64,000 bases of DNA from Galdieria sulphuraria (lineage: Eukaryota; Rhodophyta; Bangiophyceae; Galdieriales; Galdieriaceae), in the NCBI RefSeq assembly GCF_000341285.1, contig NW_005178412.1:21121-85120 (forward strand), written 5' to 3'. Within the stretch, counting starts at the first letter, position 1, and the number at the start of each line of letters is the position of its first letter. Position numbers and translations under genes: made by a program. This document shows positions 12,176-23,420 of the stretch, one piece after another. The notes under the pieces were generated by a model. That model worked only from the letters and a program-made list of their open reading frames with translations, was not told where the DNA came from and made no database searches.

Positions 12176-13392
12176 TCAGGTATTATTTTCAGAAAGAGAG
12201 TCGGCAGTAGATTTCCTCCACTGAGTATTTTTCTTCTTTCGTTCGTGATAAGCTGTTTTGGCAGGAGAAGAAGAATGACGATTCATATCATGTGAATGAT
12301 TCCACACCGACTTGCTGCTATTCGTGGTAGGTTCTGATTCATCCAACGATGTCTTGATATCTCTGGAGTTTGTTCTTTTGATCCACATTTTTGACTCAGG
12401 TTTTACTAGTCGCTGAAAACGTTCTTGATATGGAAAATGTTTCCATTTCCAAGGTTCCATGCAAATAAAATTACTAGCTGCCAATCTGTTGAAGGCTCTT
12501 TCATCAACAAGTATTTTGGCTTCACAAAAGTCATCTGGAATATGAGTCACCAACAATGAGTTGTCGGAATTCTTGTTTTGTTGTAAATGCATATTATAAA
12601 CATACATATTATTCTTTCTTTTCCTTCGGTTGGATGAGTTGCTTTTCTGTTCTTGCGATGGAGTATCGGACATCTGTCGTGTGGACAACTTGGATGCTAC
12701 GTTATTGGCAACTGATGATATATCATGGACAGTATTAATATTGTCCTTTGTATTTCTGCTCTCTTCATTTCTCCTGGTGCCATTAGAACCAGTTTTGAAC
12801 ATTTTGTTGTTATCTTCCGCCGATGTTACAGTTTGTTGTGACTTGAAGTGACTGGAAGATGAAGGACGAGACGAGCTACGAGAACTCTTCTTGAGATGAT
12901 GTGTGTCTTTGCTAGGACTCTTTGAAAACTCATCCGCAAGAGGTTTTTCTTTTCCTTCTATATAGTCGTGTCGGAATTTGTTCAGAAAGCCTCCGTCAAC
13001 AACTTCATCGATATCTTCCCAATCTACTTGTTTTCTGTTCTTGCTTTGAGAGTGCCTCTTTCCTACATTATCCGGTAATCCTACATCAAGATGTTCTTGG
13101 GAATAAGAATCTTTCTCAAGGCAACAAAAAAGGCACAGCCGTTTTCTTATAAACTTGTGTGCTACAAAAACGGTTGGTTGGTTTCCTCTTAACTCTATTT
13201 AGTTATTGAAACGCTTTATTGAAACTGGCCAACTTACCGTGACCCATAGAAACCCTTTTTAGTAAAAATATTTCCCACAAAATTACTTTTATGAAAACAA
13301 GCAAAAGCTTTCAAAGGTACAGGACTTGTGACGTAATACAAACTGAGTGGTGATTGGTTGAGTTGCCATTCTATCCTCGTTCCATCAGTCAT
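12176..13392 (-). CDS. Orphan basic, Ser/Asn-rich protein
   Basis: Two exons (13238-13392 and 12176-13187) with a 50-nt intron give 388 aa. The acceptor that keeps the frame open is TAAG at 13188. A TAG closer to the next exon would lead straight to a stop. The first 80 residues look ordered (IEWQLNQSPLSLYYVTSPVP, then KRLCLFCCLEKD with a Cys cluster). The remainder is hydrophilic with Ser-Arg, Lys and Asn stretches, as in nuclear or RNA-binding proteins, with one conserved-looking patch (LAASNFICMEPWKWKHFPYQ). The first usable ATG lies 32 bp after the golgin-84 stop. No known domain is recognised. Confidence 0.7.
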
Positions 13393-13424
13393 CTTTAATG
13401 GCAAATCTGCATATTCGCTCTGAT

Positions 13425-15152
13425 TCAAGAAAAACGAACGGAATAACTATTCGATGAAAAAAAGCTTAAAATGAAGAAAACGTTGATGAAGAAAATATAA
13501 ATAAAGAGAGAAAAACGAATAAGGGGCTCGCGTCTTAAAATGAGTAAACAAAGAGCGAAGAAACGGTCCAATACTTTGAGCAATTTTTGAACTATTCGAG
13601 GAGCTCTTCTTATTCTAAGAGGTCTATAATTGGAAGTTTCAGATAAATTCCAATCTCCTGTAGAGTAATAATAACCTGAAGCATTATTCCGCTGCATCGA
13701 GTCAAGTGTCATGGCTTCCAACTGTGAGGCTCGACGTCTTTCAGTGTCTAATTGTGAGCTTAAAACACGAGCAGTACTTCGAAGACTTTCCATCTGATTT
13801 TGCTTTTCTAACAATGAGTCTGTCATTTGCTTTAGTTTAGCTTCCAATATTTGAATCTTCTCTTCATATTCCTTTGGTAGAGGAGTCGACTCTTCCACTG
13901 TGCTCGTATCTGACTTCATTGTCTGTGGATAATATTCTGTTGTTTCCTCCCTTTCTTGAAGAGTAGCCATTTGTCTTTCCAAATAACGAATTCTCTCATC
14001 GCGTTCTTCTAGCTGTTGAGATAATGACTCTAATCGTTCCATCCACACTATATACCAGTTAGCTCTTCCTATTCCTATGCAATCAAAGTGATTACCTTGC
14101 TTCTCTTCTTTATCTCCCTTTGTACAATTCTGCATGCTTTCCAACTGTTGCTGTACTTGTGCATATCGATTTCTTTCCATTTCCAAATGATACTCCAATT
14201 CCTGAATTCTATTAGCAAGCGTCTTATTTTCTTGCTGCTCCATAAACAAGTTCCTTTCAAACTCGGCTTCCTTTTCTTGAAATGCAAAGAACTGAGCTTC
14301 CCATTCATGAACCTTTTCTTGATAACTGCTTCTCGTGGATTGATGAGACGTCTTTTCCTTCTCCAACTCTTCTGATAGTCTCCTTATTTCTTCATGTACG
14401 GAAAAATGCAAGTCTTGTTGTTCTTGTGACTTTCTTTCCAACTCCTCTTGCAGATGATTTGCTTTCTGTCGATAAGCTGAGCACTCTTCCATGAGTTGTT
14501 TGATCCTCTCTTCTCGTTCTCCCATGGCTACCTGATATGCATCCAGTGCATCTTTCTTTTCTCTCCCAAGTTGTTCCAATTGCCAATCGACTTCCTCCAA
14601 CTTTCTTTCCAACGCAAATATTTGTTCATCCTTTTCCTCTTCTAACTGACGATGACGCTTTCTTTCTTCACCAAGCTCGAACTGTAACTCTTCTAATAAT
14701 TCCTTTGCCTTTTGTAGTTGTCTTGCATAACCATTTCTTTCCCTAGTAATTTCTGTCAACTGATTTCTGTATTCATTAGAACGAAAAGAATCAGATGGAC
14801 GACCTTCTCTACGAAATGAAGAAACAACCTTGGCATCTTCAGTAACAAAAGCAATATCTGTAAACTCTTCGTCCGTTTCCTTGGACTGTGGTTTGGCTTT
14901 GTACACCGTAGTTGAAGGTTCCTGTGTCTTATTCTCAGAATACGTTGAGTTGGAAATGTCTAAAGTATTTTTGTCTTGATAAGTTGGAACGAGATTTTCA
15001 GATACTTCTGGTAACGGAGTGTTGAAAGCACTCTCGTCGTCTTCCCACTCCGAACTTTCCAAGGCTACCTTTCGTGAATAGTTGGCAACGTTCTCATCAA
15101 ACGACTCCAAGAAATCTTCTGCTTTTTTAAGTGTTCGTTGAATGAACGACAT
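13425..15152 (-). CDS. Golgin-84-like Golgi tethering protein
   Basis: Golgin-84 (GOLGA5) is a C-terminally anchored coiled-coil tether in intra-Golgi transport. The start at 15152 (MSFIQRTLKKAEDFLESFDE) resembles the family's conserved N-terminus. Long heptad-rich coiled coils fill the middle, and a LLEKQNQMESLRSTARVLSS block matches the family's conserved LIQKQTMLESL region. A C-terminal hydrophobic anchor (LIRFSLFIYIFFINVFFILS) is preceded by the basic RPLRIRRAPR. A 48-nt intron at 14048-14095 has a multiple-of-three length and contains no stop. Spliced, the product is 559 aa; unspliced it would gain 16 residues. Good splice signals and a CTAAC-like branch site argue for removal. Confidence 0.85.
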   Translation of the reverse strand: MSFIQRTLKKAEDFLESFDENVANYSRKVALESSEWEDDESAFNTPLPEVSENLVPTYQDKNTLDISNSTYSENKTQEPSTTVYKAKPQSKETDEEFTDIAFVTEDAKVVSSFRREGRPSDSFRSNEYRNQLTEITRERNGYARQLQKAKELLEELQFELGEERKRHRQLEEEKDEQIFALERKLEEVDWQLEQLGREKKDALDAYQVAMGEREERIKQLMEECSAYRQKANHLQEELERKSQEQQDLHFSVHEEIRRLSEELEKEKTSHQSTRSSYQEKVHEWEAQFFAFQEKEAEFERNLFMEQQENKTLANRIQELEYHLEMERNRYAQVQQQLESMQNCTKGDKEEKQGNHFDCIGIGRANWYIVWMERLESLSQQLEERDERIRYLERQMATLQEREETTEYYPQTMKSDTSTVEESTPLPKEYEEKIQILEAKLKQMTDSLLEKQNQMESLRSTARVLSSQLDTERRRASQLEAMTLDSMQRNNASGYYYSTGDWNLSETSNYRPLRIRRAPRIVQKLLKVLDRFFALCLLILRREPLIRFSLFIYIFFINVFFILSFFSSNSYSVRFS

Positions 15153-15441
15153 GTTTGTTTCAAAGTGGTGTTGGGAACACTGGTTAAGTTGACTTTGTAG
15201 GCCCAAACTAGTTCATGAATTGGAGAGTGTGTTCAAACGTGTTGCCATTTCTCAATGGACATCTTATTATTTTCTCTATGCCGCATGAGATGTATTCAGC
15301 ATCGGAACAATCGGAAACTGTGCTATTTCTGTGCTTCATACGCATACGCAGAACAACTGGAATAAAATGATCTGCAATCACAGGAGAGAAGTTCCTAGAA
15401 TATGGAAACCACTAAAAGTCTTGTGGCCCCTAAAAAGGACT

Positions 15442-17158
15442 TTATACGTTCGACTTTTCATATGTAAATAAGGAATGGACGTTTCCTTCCAACTGTGCTG
15501 CAGGAGTACGAAGCTGCATACGTAATTTTCCTTGATCAATGTATTCATGCAATTGTTCAATACTCAATACACCCATATCTTGAAAACCATGACGAACGCC
15601 ACTTAACAAATATGGAACATATCTTTTGATGCTTCCTTTGTCTATTACTGCTCCACTAACACCCTGAGCTACTTTTACACGATCATCTTCAGAAAAATAA
15701 CGAAGCGCAGAGCCTTTCTTCATGGCTTCAGCAGAACCCATGCCACGGTATCGTTTAAGACGAATGCCATCTTTATAGAAATATTCTCCAGGGGCTTCTT
15801 CCGTTCCAGCTAACATACTTCCCAACATCACCGTAGATGCACCACAACAAAGTCCTTTGATAATATGACCAATAGATGAAACGCCTCCATCAGCTATGCA
15901 AGGAACACGATACTGTTTACACACTTGAGAGACCTTGATAACAAAATATGAAAATAAGTCATCATGAAAACATTATCAACATACCTTGTAGACTGCAGTC
16001 GCCTGTGGTCTACCACAAGCCATCACTTCTTGAGTAGTACAAATAGAGCCACAACCCATACCAACTCGAATAGCATCAGCTCCTGCTTGAATAAGATGAT
16101 ACGCTTGATTCTGAGTGGCAACATTCCCACAAATAACTTCTAAGCCTGGATGCTTGGCCTTGATATATCTTAACATCTCTAATTGAAATATAGAGTCACC
16201 TTGTGATGAATCTAACACAATACAATCAACTCCAACTTCTATCAGCGCTTCCAGTCTCTCACGGTCTTCTTGACGCGTACCAATCGCTGCAGCACAGAGT
16301 AATTTCTTATTCTTCACGTCTTTACTGGCTTCTGGAAAATCTCTATTCTTGGTCAAATCTGTCCTAGAAACCAAGCCTACTAAGCAACCATCTCGATCAA
16401 CAATAGGTAGTTTTCCCTTTTTAGAAACTTTCAAAGTCTCATTGGCTTGGTCTAGTGTACAGCCCTGAGGTGCAGTTACGAGCTCAGAAGTCATAACTTC
16501 TGATAACGGCGTCGTCCAATCTTTCACAAACTCCACATCTCTCTTGGTTACTATTCCCAAGAGACGACTTCCCATTCTACCATCTTCAGTTATAGGAATG
16601 CCCATGAAACCGTACTTTTTCTTCAAATCATATGCGTCGGCAACAGTATGAAAAGGTGCCAGCGTCTTTGGATCAGTGATAAAACCATTTTCAAAACGTT
16701 TCACTCTTTCTACTTCTTTTTTTTGTTCCTTCACAGAATTGTTGCAGTGAATAACTCCAATACCACCTTGGAGTGCCATTGCGATGGCCTTTCGTTATGG
16801 TTAACCAAAACAAACTACTTCCTGCACTTGAACAAATACATACCATTTCACTTTCAGTTACGGTGTCCATGGGAGAGCTGACCAAAGGTGCGTTCAAAGT
16901 TATATTTTTTGTCAGATTTGTTGTCAAACTAACTTGTTCGTGTTTGAAATAAATATGTCCAGGAAGCAAAATGAAATCATTGTAGGAGTATCCGTAACAG
17001 TTCTAGCAAAACCGTTGAAAAAACAACTGCAACATGCGTAACTTTCGTACCTGAGGGTTATCAAAAACTTGAGCGGCAGTTACACCGTCTTTGAAAGGAA
17101 AGAGCTCTTCTTCGCTGTACAACAGAGTATTTTCCGCGCCATTGACAATCGGCGACAT
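15442..17158 (-). CDS. IMPDH: Inosine-5'-monophosphate dehydrogenase
   Basis: This enzyme oxidises IMP to XMP with NAD+, the rate-limiting step of GTP synthesis. Four exons (17051-17158, 16844-17002, 15985-16788, 15442-15933) with introns of 48, 55 and 51 nt give 520 aa. Landmarks are the N-terminal [29 protein letters not shown], a CBS pair at about residues 125-235, the DSSQG block, the catalytic Cys loop [10 protein letters not shown] near residue 335, and flap sequences [17 protein letters not shown]. Two of the three introns end in AAG rather than TAG or CAG; only those choices keep the conserved frame. E2F-like words lie 210-270 bp upstream. Confidence 0.96.
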
Positions 17159-17508
17159 GTTCTCTATGATTGAATGGTAGGATGAAACGGAGAGAATTCT
17201 AGGAGGTTATCCATCCTCTAATGATATGGTGAGAATCTATAAATCACGAGCTACAAGAGTGTAAAAATGGTCTAACTTTGAGACAAATCACTCAAGTCAA
17301 ATAAAAGTGGACATGCTACTACAAATTTCTGTCAAGGCACAGAACAAAATACAAAGAACTTGAGAAATGGCGCAAAGTGAAACCATTTCATGGCATTTTT
17401 TTTCTTATCTGAAAAAAGGCGCCAAAAATTAACAAGGACATTCTTATGCTTGTATATCTATTCACGAGAGTGTGTGACAACTGAAAACTTGGAAATTCAC
17501 ACATCAAT
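17159..17508. other. IMPDH upstream region
   Basis: A 350-bp spacer between the IMPDH start and the SerRS stop, both on the minus strand. It contains ATGGCGCAAAG near 17367 and GGCGCCAAAAATT near 17418, plus an A-rich run. No gene is seen. Confidence 0.6.
17367..17430. promoter_or_regulatory. Two E2F-like words upstream of IMPDH
   Basis: GGCGCAAAG (17369-17377) and GGCGCCAAAAATT (17418-17430) match or nearly match the E2F consensus TTTSGCGC on one strand. They lie 210-270 bp upstream of the IMPDH start codon. IMPDH supplies GTP for S phase, so cell-cycle control would be logical. Function is inferred from sequence only. Confidence 0.4.
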
Positions 17509-19122
17509 TCATTCAATAGTCTTTCGGTTTCCTATATAGCTTTGGAGTGGCTCTGGAATAAGTATTTCACCATTGGAAAGCTGAAAATTTTCTAAAATGG
17601 TAATAATCATTCGAGGTATAGCACACGCTGTCGCATTCAAGGTATGAACGTAATGAATATTACCCTGTTTGTCACGATAACGAATATTTAACCTCCTTGC
17701 CTGATAATCAGTACAGTTCGATGCACTACTTATTTCACCAAAACCACTTCTTCCAGGCATCCAAGCTTCAACATCGAATTTCCGATAGGCAGGATTTCCC
17801 AAGTCTTGTGAAGGCATATCCAACACACGATAAGAAAACCCTAAAGAGGAAAACATTTCCTAACAATCATATTTGCCATAATTGATTCATCAAAAAACAA
17901 AACATGTTATCCATTTACATACCATTTGAATATTCAATAGGTCTTCAAGGAGAGCGTCACTTTGATTAGGTTTACATAGTACAAACATTTCCACCTTTGT
18001 AAATTGATGGACTCGATATAAACCTTTTGAAGCCTGACCGGCAGAACCAACTTCTTTTCGAAAACAATGACCAAACGCAACCATACGAATAGGAAGGCTT
18101 TGTTCATCCAAAATTTGGTTCATGTAATAACCTCCAAGTGGAATTTCTGCAGTTCCCACCAAACAAAGGTCACTATCTGCTACTCTATATATCTGTGATG
18201 CTTCACCACGAGGTTGAAATCCACATGCTAAGACTACTTCTGTTCTAACCAAATCGGGTGTGGATAAGGGAGTAAAACCTTTGGACACGACATGATTCAA
18301 AGACCAATTGATTAAAGCAACTTCCAATAAGGCAGCAGCGTTTTTTAAATAATAAAACTTTTGTCCACTAACTTTAGCAGCACTTTCAAAATCAGCCAAG
18401 TCCAACCTTTCTGCAATAAGTAAATGATTGTCCACATGTTCAGGTGGCGCTGATTGAGCTGCATCAACTACTTTCAAAACTCGGGCTTGTTCTTCAGCTC
18501 CTATAGGAACGTCAGGATGTGTTAGATTCGGTACCTTCATAGCTTCGATAAATAAAGTTTCTTCTACTGTCTCCAGTTGTTTTTCCAAATTTGCGATGTC
18601 TGTCTTCAGTACCTTTCCCTGTTCCTTGTATTCGTTCTTTTCTTTGGTAGAAGAAATATTGGCTATATTTTTGAGTCTTTCTGCGACTTGATTTCTTTCT
18701 TTTCTGAGTTGTTGGATCTGGGAGATGAGTTCACACTGTCTCTGATATAGAGACTTTATACCGTCCACGTCTATTTGTAATCCTCTGTTACGGATATTTT
18801 CTCTGTACACTTCCAGATGATCACAAAAATATCTAAAATCTAAAATATTTCTGGTGGGTGCATTCTTGACAACGTTGACAGTCTTCTCGGTAACACAATA
18901 CCATAGGGGAGTTGACCTCTTTCTAGCCCTCAAAGGACAAGTATGTGAAAGATTACAGCATCTGTTTGTAATTCTGCTCAGAGTCAGTAAAGAGTATTTT
19001 GGAGGAGAGATATTGATAAGAAAAGAAGAATATAAAGATCTATCATAACCATCATGATAATGATTGGAAGGAATCATCAACATCCAAAAAGCTGATAATA
19101 GAAAGATGATTTCGTTGTCCAT
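17509..19122 (-). CDS. Seryl-tRNA synthetase, organelle type
   Basis: A class II synthetase that charges tRNA-Ser. Two exons (17923-19122 and 17509-17859) with a 63-nt intron give 516 aa. An N-terminal extension of about 85 residues ([20 protein letters not shown] and on) precedes the tRNA-binding coiled-coil arm ([14 protein letters not shown] through [11 protein letters not shown]), so the protein is probably imported into plastid and/or mitochondrion. Motif 2 is visible as [20 protein letters not shown], and the bacterial-like TAEIPL and [17 protein letters not shown] blocks are present. The start is the first true ATG; a GTG just upstream is not used. It is divergent from the preY gene with 134 bp between starts. 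Confidence 0.93.
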
Positions 19123-19256
19123 GATCACTTGAACTTGTTATGGAAGAGAAGGGACAATTTTTGTACAATACAGAAAAAGAGAGTTGGCATAAAAGATGAT
19201 TGGAGAGAATGGACAACAACAACATACGGAAATACGTATTGCACAACATGATGTAA

Positions 19257-19658
19257 ATGAGATTGACATTCTCAATAATTGTGAAGAAGTGGTGGTTACG
19301 AGGCAGACATCTGATGTTGTATCGGAAATGTTTCAAAAGCAATAAATACTTGAAACCTTTAACAAGTTGTGTTGTATTAAAGGTTTGCTTTCAACAACAT
19401 ATTTCCACGCATGCTATACTTCAAGAGCGACAACAGTTTAGAGAAGAGTGGCTGAAGTTTTTAGTATGCCCCGTCTCCAAACAACCTCTTCGTTATGATT
19501 CGGTAGGTTGAAAGTCTGTGGTTGGTTGTGACATATTTTTATCGATGATAAAGAAAAGGAATGAATTGGTGAATGATTCCTTGTTCATTCGATACCCAGT
19601 AGGTGGAGCCTTAAACCTCGTTTCTCGTATGAGACAACTTACAGTAATGGGGTTGTAG
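19257..19658 (+). CDS. preY-like mitochondrial protein (Trm112/UPF0434 fold)
   Basis: Animal preY (PYURF) is a small mitochondrial protein that stabilises methyltransferases of coenzyme Q synthesis and complex I assembly. Two exons (19257-19502 and 19554-19658) with a 51-nt intron ending in AAG give 116 aa. After a basic N-terminal leader of about 60 residues comes EEWLKFLVCPVSKQPLRYDS, joined by the splice to KRNELVNDSLFIRYPV, almost the preY signature (FLVCPLSKKPLRYE, NELINEELGIAYPI). The usual DGIPNM block after YP is replaced by GGALNLV, so the C-terminus has diverged. The exact start is uncertain because several Met codons follow. Confidence 0.72.
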
Positions 19659-19966
19659 ATTCGTGATGGTATACCACTATTGACTCCTTGGGATGGAAAC
19701 AAAGAAACGGAGCATAGATCAACACAATCCACAGAGAGAGGAGTTTAGAAAGATGACTGCATAAGAGACTGGGAAAGTATAATAACAACACAGTAAGGAG
19801 ATATAAATATTCTTGGTTCCTACTCAGAGTCCAAGTTGTAGATAATTTTCAATATAAAATATTTCCAATATAAAAGTAAAGAATATCAGAATATCATTTC
19901 TTTACGGAATGTTGCCATTGTGTAAAACCAACAGTTCCTCGTTCCTTATTATAAAAATGCATCCAA
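19659..19966. other. Intergenic spacer upstream of ELP4
   Basis: About 310 bp with no recognisable gene. Near its end an ATG at 19957 opens a short out-of-frame upstream ORF that overlaps the ELP4 start; whether it lies in the transcript is unknown. Confidence 0.5.
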
Positions 19967-21150
19967 ATGTGGCATTCGGCATTCATGGAAAAGAACAGTT
20001 TTATCCGACTCGCATCTTCTCAATCTTCTGTTGCACAATTGCAAATCAGAAAAAGTGGAACTAGACCTTCCTTTTATAACAAATGGCCACAAACTAGTAC
20101 TGGATTTCCTGAACTGGACAAGGCTCTCGGAGGTGGCGTTCCTATTGGCTCAGTGTTTGTTCTGTTGGAAGATGAACCCACTCGCTTCTATCAGTAGGTT
20201 TCGTTCCTTCAAAGCTAACGAAGATATATTTGACATATTACGTAGATCTATTTTAAATGTATTTATGGCTCAAGGTTTGGCACATAAACATACTTTGGCT
20301 TTAGCTTCAGCAGATGAAGAACCCTCTCAAGTTATCACGAACCTCCCTAAAAGAAGAAATTCTCTGATTGCTGAAAGAAATAACAAGGAATCCAACGACG
20401 CATCCTTGAAAATAGCTTGGCGTTATGCCGAACAACCGAGTGGGAGCCAAATACGTGGAACTTCAGTCTCGGAGTCACTGTCTGGTCAAGTATATCACCA
20501 CACTTTTGACTTGACCGAACAAGAAGATCCAAAACAACTTGAAAAGGCTTTAATTTCAACTTTTGGTGATACTTGTTTCACTTACGACGCTATGTTGCTT
20601 CATATGAAAGAACATATACTTCATAGTGAAGATCGGGGATTCATGAGTAGACTAGTTATCCGTTCATTTGCTTCTCATTTTTGGGAAAATGCTACTTGTC
20701 AACAACTTGTTATATTTCTGTTATATTTCCGATACATCATTCGGAAGAGTACAGAAGGCTGTGTAGGAATGATATCAGTAGCCAGGTCCTCTCTTGAACA
20801 ATATCCCTTTTTGAAAGCTGCCTTGTTTCATCTTGGTGATATAGTTTTGGACTTGAATTCATGTCAAGGTCAGGGGACAGCAGAGGTAAGATTAATTTTT
20901 TTGGAAGAAAAGATAGGATAACGACTCTTCATAGTTGGGACTCGGAAACTTTCATGCGTTGGCAAATATACACAAATACCCACGTATAGGAGGTGTTCAT
21001 TTGTTTAGACCACCTTGTTCAACGTTTGTTTTAAAGAGAAAGAGGAGGTCAATAGAATGGCAGGTTGCTTATTCTTCTCCAGAAGAAGAAAATGAAAATG
21101 TAAGAAGTTTTGAAACTGGAAAAACTTTACAACACCATGTAGACTTTTAA
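19967..21150 (+). CDS. ELP4: Elongator complex protein 4
   Basis: ELP4 is a RecA-like subunit of the Elp456 ring of Elongator, which modifies wobble uridines in tRNA. Three exons (19967-20193, 20246-20885, 20935-21150) with introns of 52 and 49 nt give 360 aa. Landmarks are TGFPELDKALGGGVPIGSVF (degenerate P-loop region), LAHKHTLALASADEEPSQV, SLKIAWRYAEQPSG, GDIVLDLNSC, RIGGVHLFRP and the C-terminal KTLQHHVDF, close to the family's KHLDF end. As in other ELP4 proteins there is no complete Walker A. The frame joins are unambiguous. Confidence 0.93.
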
Positions 21151-21173
21151 ATAAAGAAACAAACAAAAAATGC

Positions 21174-21205
21174 TTTTGGCGCCATTATTTCACCCGCCAA
21201 AATTT
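21174..21205. promoter_or_regulatory. Paired E2F-like sites upstream of CDC45
   Basis: TTTTGGCGCC (21174-21183) and CCCGCCAAAATTT (21193-21205) lie in opposite orientation ten bases apart, 65-95 bp before the CDC45 start. Both match the E2F consensus TTTSSCGC. CDC45 is an S-phase gene controlled by E2F in animals and plants. This is the best-formed pair in the window. Confidence 0.6.
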
Positions 21206-21269
21206 GCTTTTCTTTCTTTGGGAAGAATTGCTTGAAGAAGGAGAGCACAAGTCTCCTGTAAACCTAAGG

Positions 21270-23332
21270 ATGCTTGTGACTCGTTCCAAGTTTTCAGATG
21301 TATGGAACTTATTGAGAAAACACTGTTTAAGGAATAGCCAACCGGTTCTTGTATTTGTTACTAGCACAGTCGACGCTTTATGCAGTTGCAAGATCCTAAC
21401 CGAGCTTTTAAAGTGCGATTTTATTTCTTTTCAATTATATCCAGTATTTAGTTATGCTCATTTGAAACAATTATTCTTGGAAATAGAAGAAAATGGAACG
21501 TACTGGGAGTTTTCTCTGTTTATAGAACTAGGAGCAACAGTCGACTTGTTGCAACTTTTGCAGTGGAAAGAGAGCGAAATGTCCAAATACCTATTGGTAT
21601 GGGATACCCAAAGACCTTATCATTTACGCAACTTGGATAGCAAATATGTATTTCTATTTGATAGGCATAGTCAAGAGTCTTGGGCCAAACAAGTGAAGAC
21701 ATTACCTTTTGTAGGATTAGAGAATGAATATGGTTTGGTACTTCAGTCAAGTTCTTTGGAAGAAACAACTTTATACGAAGAAAATGAGACCGATGTAACT
21801 GATGAAGAAGTCGTTGCCTCTGTGGAATGGGATAATGAATCTTGTGCTTCTCCTCTTTGGGACCGTTTAGAAGACATAAGTAATGGATTTTTTGGAGAAC
21901 AAATTTCATCAACGAATAGCAATAGAATAACAGAACATAGTTTGATGGATTCAGAGGACTACGATCGTAGTTTGGAGCGTACAAGAGAAGCATTGCAATA
22001 TTATGCAAAGCCAGAATGGGATGCTTGTTCATCTTCTATTTTAACTTATGTACTTGCAAGGGATATGAACCAAGGCACTATCTCTCATTTATGGTTGGCT
22101 ATATTAGGATTGACCGATCATTTTTTGGATAATCGTATATGGAAGGGAGACTATGAAATGCAGATATCATTTTTAAAAGCAGAATTGGAAAGATATCAAT
22201 CAACAACAACAAATACAGAAGACTCATCTCCTATAGGAATGCTTTCTACTAGTTGTAGTTGGGACAAGGAAAATGAAAGGAGTGATTATGGCGACAAGTC
22301 TCGAGTCATTTATAGTATTGAATGGAAAATTGAATTGATGCGACTTTGGACATTTTATGATTCCTTGATGCATAGTTGTTTGTTTGTTAGTCGTCTTGCT
22401 ACTTGGAAACAAAAAGGTCAACGTGATATTTTAGAGATGTTGGCAATATTAGGAATCCCCTTAAAAGATGCCAAACAAACCTGGAATCATATGGACGTGA
22501 GATGTAAACGATTGTTGCAATCCAAGTTTTCGTAAGTATTCTTTTTATATTTGAACATTCAGAAGATAGAAATGAATAGAGTGGCCTGTCGTCATTTTGG
22601 ATTGGACGATATTTCCTTTCCTTCTTTTATACGAGTATTTGCGGATGGTAGTTGTTTTTCAGCAATGGATATGGTATTGTCTATTCGTGCATTATTTTTG
22701 GGTAAGTGCATAATGTTGAAGATGAGTTTTTGCAAATATTTTATGACTAGGCAATGGAAGAGAGTGTATGGATTCCTTTTGGAAAGCTTACGAGTCCCTT
22801 GTTGATTCCATTGTACTCTTTGAAGGCTTACAGAGAGCCATCTACATTCGACGATATTTAGTAGAAGAAGTTGCTCAAGTAGCGGACAGACAGCGGATAC
22901 TTTCTTGCAAACATTTTCGATATATATTATGGAAAGAATGTTCGGTCAACATGAAATGCTTGTTACTTTCACCGTTGTACAGATCTTTTTCCGTCATGAT
23001 TGGTGAGACTATACAACAGAGAAATATCTTTTCTTCCAAAAAGCCTTTATTATTCTTAGCAAAAGTTTCATCAGATGGTAAGCCTTTTTTTGGTTTTGGA
23101 TCATATGGATAATAATCATATACTTGTTTATATTTATTTGCGATTGTATATAGTATGGCAAGTTTGGTGGTTGACGTTGGTAACCCATTCTACTGTATCT
23201 CCTTTCTTTCTTCATTTACAGCAGACTATATTAGAATTGCTTCCTCATGTAAGAATTGAACAAGGAAGACTAGTCTACTATGTAGAAAATGGATATGAAA
23301 AGACTCTTTTAAGAAAGTTGCAATTTTTATAA
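21270..23332 (+). CDS. CDC45: CDC45 replication initiation factor
   Basis: CDC45 is the RecJ-like subunit of the CMG helicase. The start is taken at MLVTRSKFSDVWNLLRKHC, the counterpart of the family N-terminus; the open frame begins earlier but contains the promoter. Proposed exons are 21270-22531, 22580-22701, 22751-23077, 23154-23179 and 23222-23332, giving 615 aa. Landmarks are VLVFVTSTVDALCSCKIL, IELGATVDLLQLL, LVWDTQRPYHLRN, the acidic loop, LWLAILGLTDHF and YDSLMHSC. The first three introns are clear. The last splice (42 nt at 23180-23221) is optional, because its length is a multiple of three and it lacks a stop. The extreme C-terminus is therefore the least certain part. Confidence 0.9.
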
Positions 23333-23420
23333 AATTGCTATTTCACGCTCATCTGCTGTCATATGTGTCTCTTTCCCTGATAGGAAAGGGTCAAATGTCT
23401 TTCCGTCGGTCCAGATTGAG

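Noticed and set aside
13425-13440. Golgin-84 and the downstream orphan as one spliced gene
   Set aside because: The golgin ends naturally after its membrane anchor, as in the family, and a good ATG follows 32 bp later.
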